Positions 1-6,260 of a DNA stretch of 10,132 nt are shown one piece after another; position 1 is the stretch's first letter; each line of letters starts with the position of its first letter. Where the stretch lies: positions 1 to 10,132 of the forward strand of contig JAGVIF010000050.1 of the NCBI GenBank assembly GCA_020056205.1, read 5' to 3'. The position numbers and the translations under genes are program-made. The notes under the pieces are model-generated. The model ran no database searches, had not been told where the DNA came from, and was given only the letters and a program-made list of their open reading frames with translations. This DNA is from Lentisphaeria bacterium. GTDB taxonomy: Bacteria > Verrucomicrobiota > Lentisphaeria > Victivallales > GWF2-50-93.

Positions 1-48
1 ATGGTGCTCTCCTTTTTTTTAAAGATGAAAAAAGTTAGCTCATGGTCT

Positions 49-96
49 CAGCCCGTCAAGCCCATAATCAAAATCGGTAGCCTTATGGGACGGCTG
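49..96. other. Interrupted inverted repeat (hairpin) upstream of the first gene
   Basis: Three stacked perfect arms can pair in register: CAGCC (49-53) with GGCTG (92-96), GTC (55-57) with GAC (89-91), and CCATAA (62-67) with TTATGG (83-88). This gives 14 base pairs with bulges on the left arm only and a 15-base loop. No run of T follows directly on either strand, so it is not a canonical terminator. It could be a structured leader for the downstream gene, the end of an upstream unit, or a small repeat. The rest of 1-201 shows no convincing gene. Confidence 0.4.
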
Positions 97-216
97 TGAA
101 AACTTTTCCCAAAAAAATAATTATGAAAATGACGCAATTGAGGGATTCTTTGATATAAGAAGGTGGAAGGCTAAGAAAAACGATAATACCCCAGAACTTA
201 TATGGGAGACATGGTG

Positions 217-2358
217 ATGTCTATCCTAAATTTTTTTCTAATTCCTCCGGCAATTTATTGTGTAATTTCCTCGGTTTTTGCAGAATCAGAAATACCCCAA
301 CAACGTGACATGTATAATACTCCAAAGGAAGAAATAAGTGCGATATCGGATCGTGACAGGAGTGGGAGTGAAGTGTTTGGTAGTAGCATTCTTGACAGAA
401 TTCATAGTTTTGATTATTCAAAACATCCGCCAATCCTCATAAAAGCAAGGGACTGCGTGACGAAGCACGGCGAAAAAATCAGCTTCGACATCTTTTCACA
501 AAATATAGAAGAAGAATCAGCTACAAAGCGGACAATGACCTTTCCCGAGCGCATTATTTACCCCGACCGCATCATTTACGTTGTTAAAAAACACGGTGAG
601 AACAAAGAGGTTATCTTAGCTTTTTTTGCAGACCAAAAAACGTTCTGCGAAATAACAGCGTGCGATTTTTGGTATGATTCGGTTAACAACAATGTAGTCT
701 TCATCGTTTCCTACTTTATCCCTATACAATCAGCCAGATGGGGTTTTGGTTTTAAAACCTATTTATTTTCGCTCGATAAAATCATGGATTATCCCCCGAA
801 TTTCAAAGATGTAACGAGGGATAAAATAACTCATTATTCTTCTGATCTAAAAAAATTTTTATTTGAAACTTGGGTGAATTACTGGGAGACATCCAGCTAT
901 CGCCGCGATGATATCGTTCGGATATATAAAGACGACCCGTCGAAGATAATATCCGACATCGAGATTGAACCGCGCGAAGACGGAAAACTCAAGGTTGTCT
1001 GCAATAAAAAGAACAAATTGAGTGTGACATATTACTTCACCTGTGATATTGAAAACAGCAAATTTCTTGAAAATTATGTTGTTGAGGACAAAAAAGAGAG
1101 AGTCGAACACTCCGAAATCGAAAAGGAGATGGCGAAAATGAAGTTGGTTGAGGAAAACGAAGAACTCAACAAAATTTTCAATGAGTGTTTACTTCGTCTT
1201 AGTCCTGACAAAAAGTCGTTTCAGTCCGGCCTTGAGAATATGTTGAGTGGGAAAAATCAAGTTCAGTCCTCCGACCTTTCTCTCGTTCTTCTTGGGTGTC
1301 TGGCGTTTGGAGGGGATGGGTATTTGCGGGACAAGTCGCTGCCGTTGGAGAAATTCCTGGAAATATATGGCTCATGCGTGGAGAGACTTGACAACCGGTC
1401 TCCTCGCAGGATGCTTTCGGAGCAACTGCTCTCCCAGTGGCGCGGAACGGGGGTTTACAGGAACCTGCAGGACAACATTCTCGGGTGTCATGGAGGAGAC
1501 AATCTTCTCCTGCCCTATTATCGCTTTATTTTTCTGAACAAGCTCAAGACCTGTCGGGAGACCGCCGACCTGCCCGATGCCGTATTGAAGGAGAAATTTG
1601 CCGGATTCGTCAAGTCGGAGGCCGAGGATGTCCTCACGGGGTTCTCCTTCAATCTCCTTGATACGACCTTGAGAAAACTTTCCGGCGAAAAACTTGACGG
1701 GGCTCGGAAGACCGACTACGACAAAGCCCGGAAACTTTTCAGAGGGCAAATTTCAAGTTTCGGTTCTTTTTCCGCCCCTGATAAAAAGAAGCCGTCCTAC
1801 GACAAGCTTGCCATGCTCACGAGGAACGCCACGGTGGAGAAGCTGAACAGGAACCTCGACACGCTTGCGAAGATCGCAAGATCGGATGAAGCCTCCGATT
1901 TTGCGTTCGCATTGTTCATGAATCTCTCGGACAAGATCGTGGACTATCTGGATGACGGGGATGATTTCGGCCTTGAAAAGGCGCTCGTGAGCCATCGGCT
2001 CTGCCTGTCGAAGATAACGCTGTCCTCCACAGGGAAGGTTGATCTGGGCGGAATGCTGGACGAATGCGAACCATTCATATACCAGCAACATTGCACTGAT
2101 CTCAGTCTCCATGTGTATTTTCGATCGTTGATTCTCTGGCGGCTTTCCGAGACGATGGATGAAGGCCGTTTCAACGAGGACGAGAAAAAACTGCTCTCCG
2201 AATTCATCCCGCAGGAGGCGAAAAAAATACTGGCGCAGATGCCACCATCCGGCATAAGATTGTTTCTAATGGCTTACGCGAAAAACCCACTTGTTACGGA
2301 AGACGAGCTTATGGAAGAATTTTCAAACTTCGAGAAAACTTTCAAGAAGCATGACTAA
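217..2358 (+). CDS. Exported protein of unknown function (713 aa)
   Basis: I do not recognise the family. The frame is open from an ATG at 202, but I prefer the ATG at 217: GGGAG (204-208) lies 8 bases before it, and the protein then starts as a textbook signal peptide (MSILNFFLIPPAIYCVISSV, then FA before ESE), with likely cleavage after residue 22. No lipobox follows, so the product is probably periplasmic or secreted. The N-terminal part (about residues 25-285) looks beta-rich, with many aromatic residues. A charged, probably coiled-coil stretch rich in Glu and Lys follows at about 285-330. The rest (about 345-700) looks mostly helical. Base composition changes with this division: the 5' half is AT-rich and the sequence after about base 1250 is much richer in GC, suggesting that the two halves have different histories. 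It is the first of four signal-peptide genes on this strand. Gene status is sure; function is unknown. Confidence 0.8.
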   Translation: MSILNFFLIPPAIYCVISSVFAESEIPQQRDMYNTPKEEISAISDRDRSGSEVFGSSILDRIHSFDYSKHPPILIKARDCVTKHGEKISFDIFSQNIEEESATKRTMTFPERIIYPDRIIYVVKKHGENKEVILAFFADQKTFCEITACDFWYDSVNNNVVFIVSYFIPIQSARWGFGFKTYLFSLDKIMDYPPNFKDVTRDKITHYSSDLKKFLFETWVNYWETSSYRRDDIVRIYKDDPSKIISDIEIEPREDGKLKVVCNKKNKLSVTYYFTCDIENSKFLENYVVEDKKERVEHSEIEKEMAKMKLVEENEELNKIFNECLLRLSPDKKSFQSGLENMLSGKNQVQSSDLSLVLLGCLAFGGDGYLRDKSLPLEKFLEIYGSCVERLDNRSPRRMLSEQLLSQWRGTGVYRNLQDNILGCHGGDNLLLPYYRFIFLNKLKTCRETADLPDAVLKEKFAGFVKSEAEDVLTGFSFNLLDTTLRKLSGEKLDGARKTDYDKARKLFRGQISSFGSFSAPDKKKPSYDKLAMLTRNATVEKLNRNLDTLAKIARSDEASDFAFALFMNLSDKIVDYLDDGDDFGLEKALVSHRLCLSKITLSSTGKVDLGGMLDECEPFIYQQHCTDLSLHVYFRSLILWRLSETMDEGRFNEDEKKLLSEFIPQEAKKILAQMPPSGIRLFLMAYAKNPLVTEDELMEEFSNFEKTFKKHD
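1866..1878. repeat. Relaxed copy of the TGCGA-N3-TCGCA palindrome
   Basis: TGCGAAGATCGCA lies within a 17-base palindrome, CTTGCGAAGATCGCAAG (1865-1881 to within one base), inside the first gene. It has the same outer arms as the palindromes clustered in the mannosidase gene but differs at the two central positions. A single copy here could be chance; it is listed because the arms match exactly. Confidence 0.35.
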
Positions 2359-2373
2359 CATTCAGTGTTATAC

Positions 2374-2402
2374 TTGACTTCCTCTTTTTCTTCCATTACA
2401 TT
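2374..2402 (+). promoter_or_regulatory. Candidate sigma-70-type promoter
   Basis: TTGACT (2374-2379) is followed after exactly 17 bases by TACATT (2397-2402), a good -35 box and a fair -10 box. It lies in the 56-base gap between the first two genes, 12 bases before the ATG at 2415, so a transcript would begin only a few bases before that codon. If real, genes 2 to 4 could be transcribed separately from gene 1. The small inverted repeat TAACA (2356-2360) and TGTTA (2366-2370) just upstream overlaps the stop codon of gene 1. Confidence 0.4.
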
Positions 2403-2414
2403 ACCACTGTTTTC

Positions 2415-3692
2415 ATGAAATTCTTGGCAAAGAAACAAAAAAAACGGAGGATGGCAAGAAAAAAGTTAATCCTTGCGTCGGCAATCTTGGCTGTTTTACT
2501 TTCTATGGCCCCGCCGCTACGGGCGGTCGGAGACGGTACCTTAGAGCCCCCAACCCAGGTGATTTGCTTTGACAAGGTAAAAACAGTAACTTTCACGGCG
2601 ACAGCCACGGATCATGTCATGACACAAGGAGAGTTGATGCTTGACTCCAAGTCTCCGGATGATTGTACGGATTTTGAAGTGGGAGACGTGGTGGGCGAAG
2701 TCGCTGAACAGGGGGTCACCGTGGTGGAATTCATATTCAAGAACCCCGGCGTAGTTACCGTCCGTCAAGCCTTTAATGTGGATGCGACAGCTAAATCACT
2801 CGGCGAATCCCCGCCGCCGGATGCCACGGCAGAGGCGAAGGCGGTACAGGTGGAGATAACTAAATATTATAAAAAGATGCTTGTCGAAGGCGAATTCAAT
2901 TTGACTGCTGAAGGCATACCTGCCGACGAAGATACATACTCATGGTCTTTCACCGGGGCGGGCGGCGGAAATTTCGACCCAAATCCGTCCGATGACGGAA
3001 AAACCAAATTCAAGACGAACAAAATCACCTCTACCGTTAGCGAGTCCCTCATAAAAGTCAAATACTCCGTCGACGACGACGAAAAAGAGGTGAAAATAAC
3101 AAGGCTGGATGGAGTTGCTTTAAGGGATAAAAATGACATTACCCAAACGCAACCATCTGATCATCCATTTGTTCGAAAATCTAACACCAATCACGTTTTG
3201 TTTGCATATACATACGTTTACCTTTTGTTCGATCAGTACAGAAAAAGAATTACAGAATCAGAATACGGCGGCGCTAAACCCATGATAAAAGAAAGTTTTG
3301 GCAAATTATTCACTCCTTATCCGAAGTTGCGTTCATTTATGATTCCGTTTTTGACGCTTCATAGTTCTAAACCATGGTCACCTCAAGAAACTGATTGGTT
3401 TCACGATCGGGTTCTGTTTGGAGGAATAAAAGAAGATTTCTTCAGGATGAAGAATGAAGAGTTTTTCCATACTGTACGTGATGGAAGATTGGTATTTGAT
3501 CTGCTAAATCATGTTTGGCATGGAAGTGTCAACAAGACCAACGTTGTTGATATGACTAATAATAAAATGCATAGCGAATTTATAGATGTTAGAAAAGGGC
3601 GTGTTGGCTTCCCTGGCTTTAGACACGAAGAAGTTATAAGTTTCCAAACAAAGACGACTTATACGGTCCAAACTAAATATAAAATAAAGTAA
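2415..3692 (+). CDS. Exported protein with Ig-like/PKD-like segment and unknown C-terminal domain
   Basis: The 425-residue product begins with a basic n-region and a hydrophobic core (LILASAILAVLLSM), with likely cleavage after PLRA at residue 37. An alternative ATG at 2451 (MARKKLIL) would give a more ordinary signal peptide, but GGAGG there touches the ATG directly, with no spacing. Residues 40-125 are beta-rich. A Pro-rich linker, ESPPPDATAE, leads to a second module (about 145-230) with the pattern of bacterial Ig-like or PKD-type domains, including TYSWSFTGAGGG and the closing strand SLIKVKYSV. From about residue 235 to the end the protein is aromatic-rich and unlike anything I recognise. 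The coding sequence turns from GC-rich to strongly AT-rich at about base 3115, exactly where the Ig-like module ends, which suggests a fusion or a replaced 3' end. It is probably periplasmic or on the cell surface; the Ig-like call is from pattern only. Confidence 0.75.
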   Translation: MKFLAKKQKKRRMARKKLILASAILAVLLSMAPPLRAVGDGTLEPPTQVICFDKVKTVTFTATATDHVMTQGELMLDSKSPDDCTDFEVGDVVGEVAEQGVTVVEFIFKNPGVVTVRQAFNVDATAKSLGESPPPDATAEAKAVQVEITKYYKKMLVEGEFNLTAEGIPADEDTYSWSFTGAGGGNFDPNPSDDGKTKFKTNKITSTVSESLIKVKYSVDDDEKEVKITRLDGVALRDKNDITQTQPSDHPFVRKSNTNHVLFAYTYVYLLFDQYRKRITESEYGGAKPMIKESFGKLFTPYPKLRSFMIPFLTLHSSKPWSPQETDWFHDRVLFGGIKEDFFRMKNEEFFHTVRDGRLVFDLLNHVWHGSVNKTNVVDMTNNKMHSEFIDVRKGRVGFPGFRHEEVISFQTKTTYTVQTKYKIK

Positions 3693-3719
3693 AAATGGAT
3701 AAAATAAGGAGAAAATTCC

Positions 3720-4616
3720 ATGAAGAAACTACTTTTAACAATTCCGCTTTTTGTTGCATTTCTTGCTTTTGCCCAAGATGATACTATGGATGCAGAAAGC
3801 AAAAAGGCATACGAAACAATTCTGAATAAGGATTGGAATGGTTTTGATGGGAAGGGAAGCAAAACCCCAAAAGTATCTCTTATCTTCGAAGGTGAAGTTG
3901 ACTTTCCATATTATCTCAACGGAAAGAAGACGCTAAAGAAAAAAATAGAAATATACAAATATGAGCCTACCGTTGATATAACCTATTTAATCCCTATTGA
4001 ACAACTCGATTTCAGTTCAGGGGCCGAGATAGCTTACCTATCTTGCTCTTCTGATTATAGAGGGCAATCGTCAGAATATTGGGAGAATGTCAAGGAATTT
4101 GTTAAAGAAAAACAAAAGCGTTGCCTTTCTTGGTATTACAAAATTCAATTGCAAGCGAACGATAGGCAAGTCGTGGCGATTATTGGTTCAACTAATTGGC
4201 CGGACGTATTGTCTAAAACAGTGGGTTCGGACCGATGGGACTTGATAACAACGTTCAGTTTGGAGGACGATTTGTTATTTTATTCGATATCATCCAACCT
4301 TGATCTCGAAGAGGTTTCCGGCGACACCCACGAGGAGAAGATAGCAACTAAGCTAAAACAGATAGTGGACAACAAATTAAGGTTAAGCGAGGACGTTGAG
4401 GAGAGGCTTGCCAACGAACCTGAAATCCAAACTCCTGAAAAAATGATGTCCGCAGGAGAAGCCTATAAAAAAATGCTGGAAGAGATTAAAAGCGGCAAAT
4501 ATGATGGAGAATCTGTTATGGAAACCATAATAGGAGAGGAACCTGAAGACCTAAAAAAAGCAAGAGAAGAACAGCGTGCGCGAGAGCAAAAAACAAAGTC
4601 AATTTTGCAAAATTAG
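3720..4616 (+). CDS. Exported protein of unknown function (298 aa)
   Basis: A strong ribosome binding site, AAGGAG (3706-3711), lies 8 bases before the ATG, and only 27 bases separate this gene from the stop of the previous one, so the two are probably co-transcribed. The product has a compact signal peptide (MKKLLLTIPLFVAFLAFA, cleavage before QDD) and no lipobox Cys, so it should be soluble and periplasmic or secreted. Residues 45-195 look like a mixed beta domain with two cysteines, C109 and C135, that could form a disulphide. The last 70 residues are highly charged (Glu, Lys, Arg) and probably form long helices, including KKAREEQRAREQKTK near the end. I know no matching family. It is AT-rich throughout, like the 3' end of the preceding gene. 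Confidence 0.78.
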   Translation: MKKLLLTIPLFVAFLAFAQDDTMDAESKKAYETILNKDWNGFDGKGSKTPKVSLIFEGEVDFPYYLNGKKTLKKKIEIYKYEPTVDITYLIPIEQLDFSSGAEIAYLSCSSDYRGQSSEYWENVKEFVKEKQKRCLSWYYKIQLQANDRQVVAIIGSTNWPDVLSKTVGSDRWDLITTFSLEDDLLFYSISSNLDLEEVSGDTHEEKIATKLKQIVDNKLRLSEDVEERLANEPEIQTPEKMMSAGEAYKKMLEEIKSGKYDGESVMETIIGEEPEDLKKAREEQRAREQKTKSILQN

Positions 4617-4736
4617 GAAATATAGAAAATTTTCACTCTGTAGAGAGCCGATCACCATTTTTAAACCATATCGAACTTTAATTTACTGGGATATGCACTT
4701 GACTAAGGTTGACCCAACATATAGTGCAAAGAACAT

Positions 4737-5122
4737 ATGGAAGACTATCCCCATACGCTAAAGAATTTGAAAACCGTTTCTCCAAATAAGCCGATTGGGG
4801 TGAATATCTTTGCCGCCTCAAGTGGCCGGATGGATTTATTTGTCCGAGGTGTTTTGCCAATAAGACCTCCCTTTTTTTCAAAAATGATCCTACTATGTAT
4901 GGTCAACAACATAAATATTCACCTTTAGAAAAGGCTTTCTCCGATATGAAATATACCTACAACACCCTACCTTTCGGATTCATTTTGAAATCTAACGAAT
5001 GGTGTCCTGCCTCAAAAGTCGACGGAATAGCAAGAACACCATCGATACGTTGGAAGGTTGGTTCTTGGCAAGTATTTGCGATTATTGCAAATTCCGATGT
5101 CTCAGTAAAAAAAATCGATTAA
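4737..5122 (+). pseudogene. Degraded IS1595-family transposase, N-terminal remnant
   Basis: The ATG at 4737 opens with MEDYPHTL, the typical start of IS1595/ISXO2-type transposases. A one-base loss at about 4761 shifts the frame, after which reading resumes as EFENRFSK, a stop codon (TAA, 4787-4789, at a position usually Glu), then ADWGEYLCRLKWPDGFICPR and Cys. This is the family's EYL-RWPDGF-CPRC zinc-ribbon signature, with its cysteine codons at 4841 and 4850. The frame stays open from 4790 to 5122 and runs roughly in register with the family (FSDMK, NTLPFGFI, KSN, VGSW), but the second cysteine pair is gone and conservation is weak. The catalytic DDE domain is absent; intact members are about 290-330 residues. 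TTGACC and TATAGT hexamers upstream (4710-4725) may be remains of the element's own promoter. No terminal inverted repeats were found. The zinc-ribbon part is convincing; the rest is inference. It separates two genes of the exported-protein cluster, and 4617-4736 shows nothing else identifiable. Confidence 0.6.
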
Positions 5123-5141
5123 GGACAGGAGTTACCACAAT

Positions 5142-5858
5142 ATGAAATCCACTAAATTATATCTGCTTGTTTTTCTAAGCGCGTTTTGTTCGTCAATCTT
5201 CTCGTTTGCTGAAGAAGATTATGTGCTTAAAATATCTGTCGGAGATAAGCAGGAAGTCTTATCCTTCTCCGCGTCAGACAACGAGGAGTTTTCCAAGACG
5301 CTGAATCGAACGATAGAACAACTTTTGTTGGAAAATCTGATCGCAAAGGAAAAAATTACCGTTGGCGAAGAAATAATTTCACAAATAATTGATATTTGGC
5401 TGGAGAATTTTTTAGAGGGAACTGATCAAGAAGCGTATGAGAAATTCAAAAAGAAATTTTATTCGGTTGATCAACCGGATGCGTTTCCTGAAAATATTGT
5501 CGTTTTCAAAGAGAACTTCAAAAAAAATACACGGCAAGACGCACTGCTATGGAAGTTGGCTTTCAGGAAGATTGGCGCTCTTGACGACTTCTTAAAATCG
5601 GAGAACGCAAAAGGCGCTTCCGGGACGGATAATCTGATGTTCGCTATAGGTGAATATTACGCGGCAAAATTCAAACCGATATGGGATCAATATCTAAAAA
5701 ATGAAAAAGCAAACATCAAGGAGATGGACATGAACGCCAAAGGAGAAATCCCGGTTTCGATTAGATCAATAATTGATCTTTCGCCCCTTCCACTAAAAGT
5801 GCTTAGACTTATATCCGAGGAAGAAAATTCGGAATACAAAAAATCAGCAAATCAGTAA
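5142..5858 (+). CDS. Exported protein, weakly SurA N-domain-like (238 aa)
   Basis: AGGAG (5127-5131) lies 10 bases before the ATG. The product starts with a clear signal peptide (hydrophobic LYLLVFLSAFCSSIFSF, likely cleavage after FA before EED). The mature protein is mostly helical and acidic. Its order of motifs recalls the N-terminal chaperone region of SurA and related parvulin-type foldases: TLNRTIEQLLLENLIAKEKI, then VGEEIISQIIDIW, a long linker, then FKENFKKNTRQDALLWKLAF. No parvulin (PPIase) domain follows, so any activity would be chaperone or binding only. This likeness is by eye and weak. The gene follows the transposase remnant on the same strand as the other exported proteins. 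The stop codon, TAA at 5856-5858, directly touches the terminal repeat of a MITE-like element, so the original C-terminus may have been shortened or replaced by that insertion. Confidence 0.75.
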   Translation: MKSTKLYLLVFLSAFCSSIFSFAEEDYVLKISVGDKQEVLSFSASDNEEFSKTLNRTIEQLLLENLIAKEKITVGEEIISQIIDIWLENFLEGTDQEAYEKFKKKFYSVDQPDAFPENIVVFKENFKKNTRQDALLWKLAFRKIGALDDFLKSENAKGASGTDNLMFAIGEYYAAKFKPIWDQYLKNEKANIKEMDMNAKGEIPVSIRSIIDLSPLPLKVLRLISEEENSEYKKSANQ

Positions 5859-6137
5859 AATCGGTGCCAGTATAAGCTATTCCTTGGAATAAAATAGGTT
5901 ATAGTTATATTATTGCATTTAATGTTTTTAGGATTGAGGTGCAATATGGGGAGAGTTCCACTTTGGGAGGACGGGATTTTTTCTACCGTCTGCTTTCCGA
6001 ACAGAAGAGGCATTTCAAAGTCGAATATCCAGCTTATTACGGGGAGACTTACATCGCGGAAAAAAGGTCGGAGAAAAACGCAATAATATAAATGCAACAT
6101 GCTATAATACAAGATGTAGCTTATACTGGCACCGATT
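5859..6137. mobile_element. MITE-like element with long terminal inverted repeats
   Basis: Bases 5859-5879 and 6117-6137 are perfect 21-bp inverted repeats, starting AATCGGTGCCAG and ending in the reverse complement GGCACCGATT. Inside them, 25 bases in on both sides, lies a second perfect inverted pair of 12 bp: TTATATTATTGC (5905-5916) and GCAATAATATAA (6080-6091). The equal spacing means that the ends form one 58-bp imperfect inverted repeat, about 46 of 58 positions matching by hand, around a 163-bp centre. The size and lack of a full transposase gene fit a MITE or a shrunken insertion sequence. I see no target-site duplication. It lies between convergent genes, exactly after the stop codon of the plus-strand gene, and its folded transcript could help to end transcription. 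The centre carries a 50-codon open frame (5939-6091, plus strand) that is discussed in the findings. Confidence 0.7.
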
Positions 6138-6163
6138 CTATTTTTTAAATAAAAGTAATACCA

Positions 6164-6197
6164 GTTTCAATCCACGCGGAGGACGGCAATAGGCGAC
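6164..6197 (-). repeat. Solitary type I-C CRISPR-repeat-like sequence
   Basis: On the minus strand this 34-base segment begins GTCGCC and ends GCGTGGATTGAAAC, which are the usual start and end of type I-C (Dvulg-type) CRISPR repeats, including the GTGGATTGAAAC end that forms the crRNA handle. The known repeats are about 32 bases with a palindromic GC-rich middle; here the middle 14 bases are degenerate and not palindromic. No second copy occurs at a spacer-length distance on either side and no cas gene is present, so this is not an array. It may be a relic of one, a stray repeat, or chance. Confidence 0.35.
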
Positions 6198-6220
6198 TCT
6201 CATAGAAATATCCTTTAACC

Positions 6221-6255
6221 TAAGTTCAGTAAAAGGACAGGGTTTACTGAACTTA
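6221..6255 (-). terminator. Probable terminator of the mannosidase gene (possibly bidirectional)
   Basis: A perfect 13-bp stem, TAAGTTCAGTAAA (6221-6233) with TTTACTGAACTTA (6243-6255), closes a 9-base loop and begins 5 bases after the mannosidase stop codon. The position is typical of a terminator, but no clean run of T follows on either strand, so it may instead stabilise the 3' end of the messenger RNA or work with a termination factor. Confidence 0.55.
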
Positions 6256-6260
6256 TACGA

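Noticed and set aside
42..63. GGGCTGAGACC on the minus strand, like the CTGAGA core of a TPP riboswitch
   Set aside because: The other conserved core segments of the riboswitch are not found nearby and no minus-strand gene follows it in the window.
34..96. GTTAGCT near a bulged hairpin, suggesting an integron attC site
   Set aside because: The core site does not flank the hairpin in the required way and there is no matching partner core, integrase or cassette series.
1372..2112. Minus-strand open frames of 119-125 codons inside the first gene
   Set aside because: They are antisense shadows of a GC-rich coding stretch; the plus-strand frame has a signal peptide and consistent coding character throughout.
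4576..4761. 61-codon plus-strand open frame overlapping the end of the third exported gene
   Set aside because: No ribosome binding site, overlaps two better-supported features, and has no protein-like character.
5852..6112. 86-codon minus-strand open frame within the MITE-like element
   Set aside because: It runs through the terminal repeat and the AT-rich end sequence; no start signal or known motif is visible.
6164..6197. CRISPR array
   Set aside because: Only one repeat-like unit is present, with no second copy at spacer distance and no cas gene.
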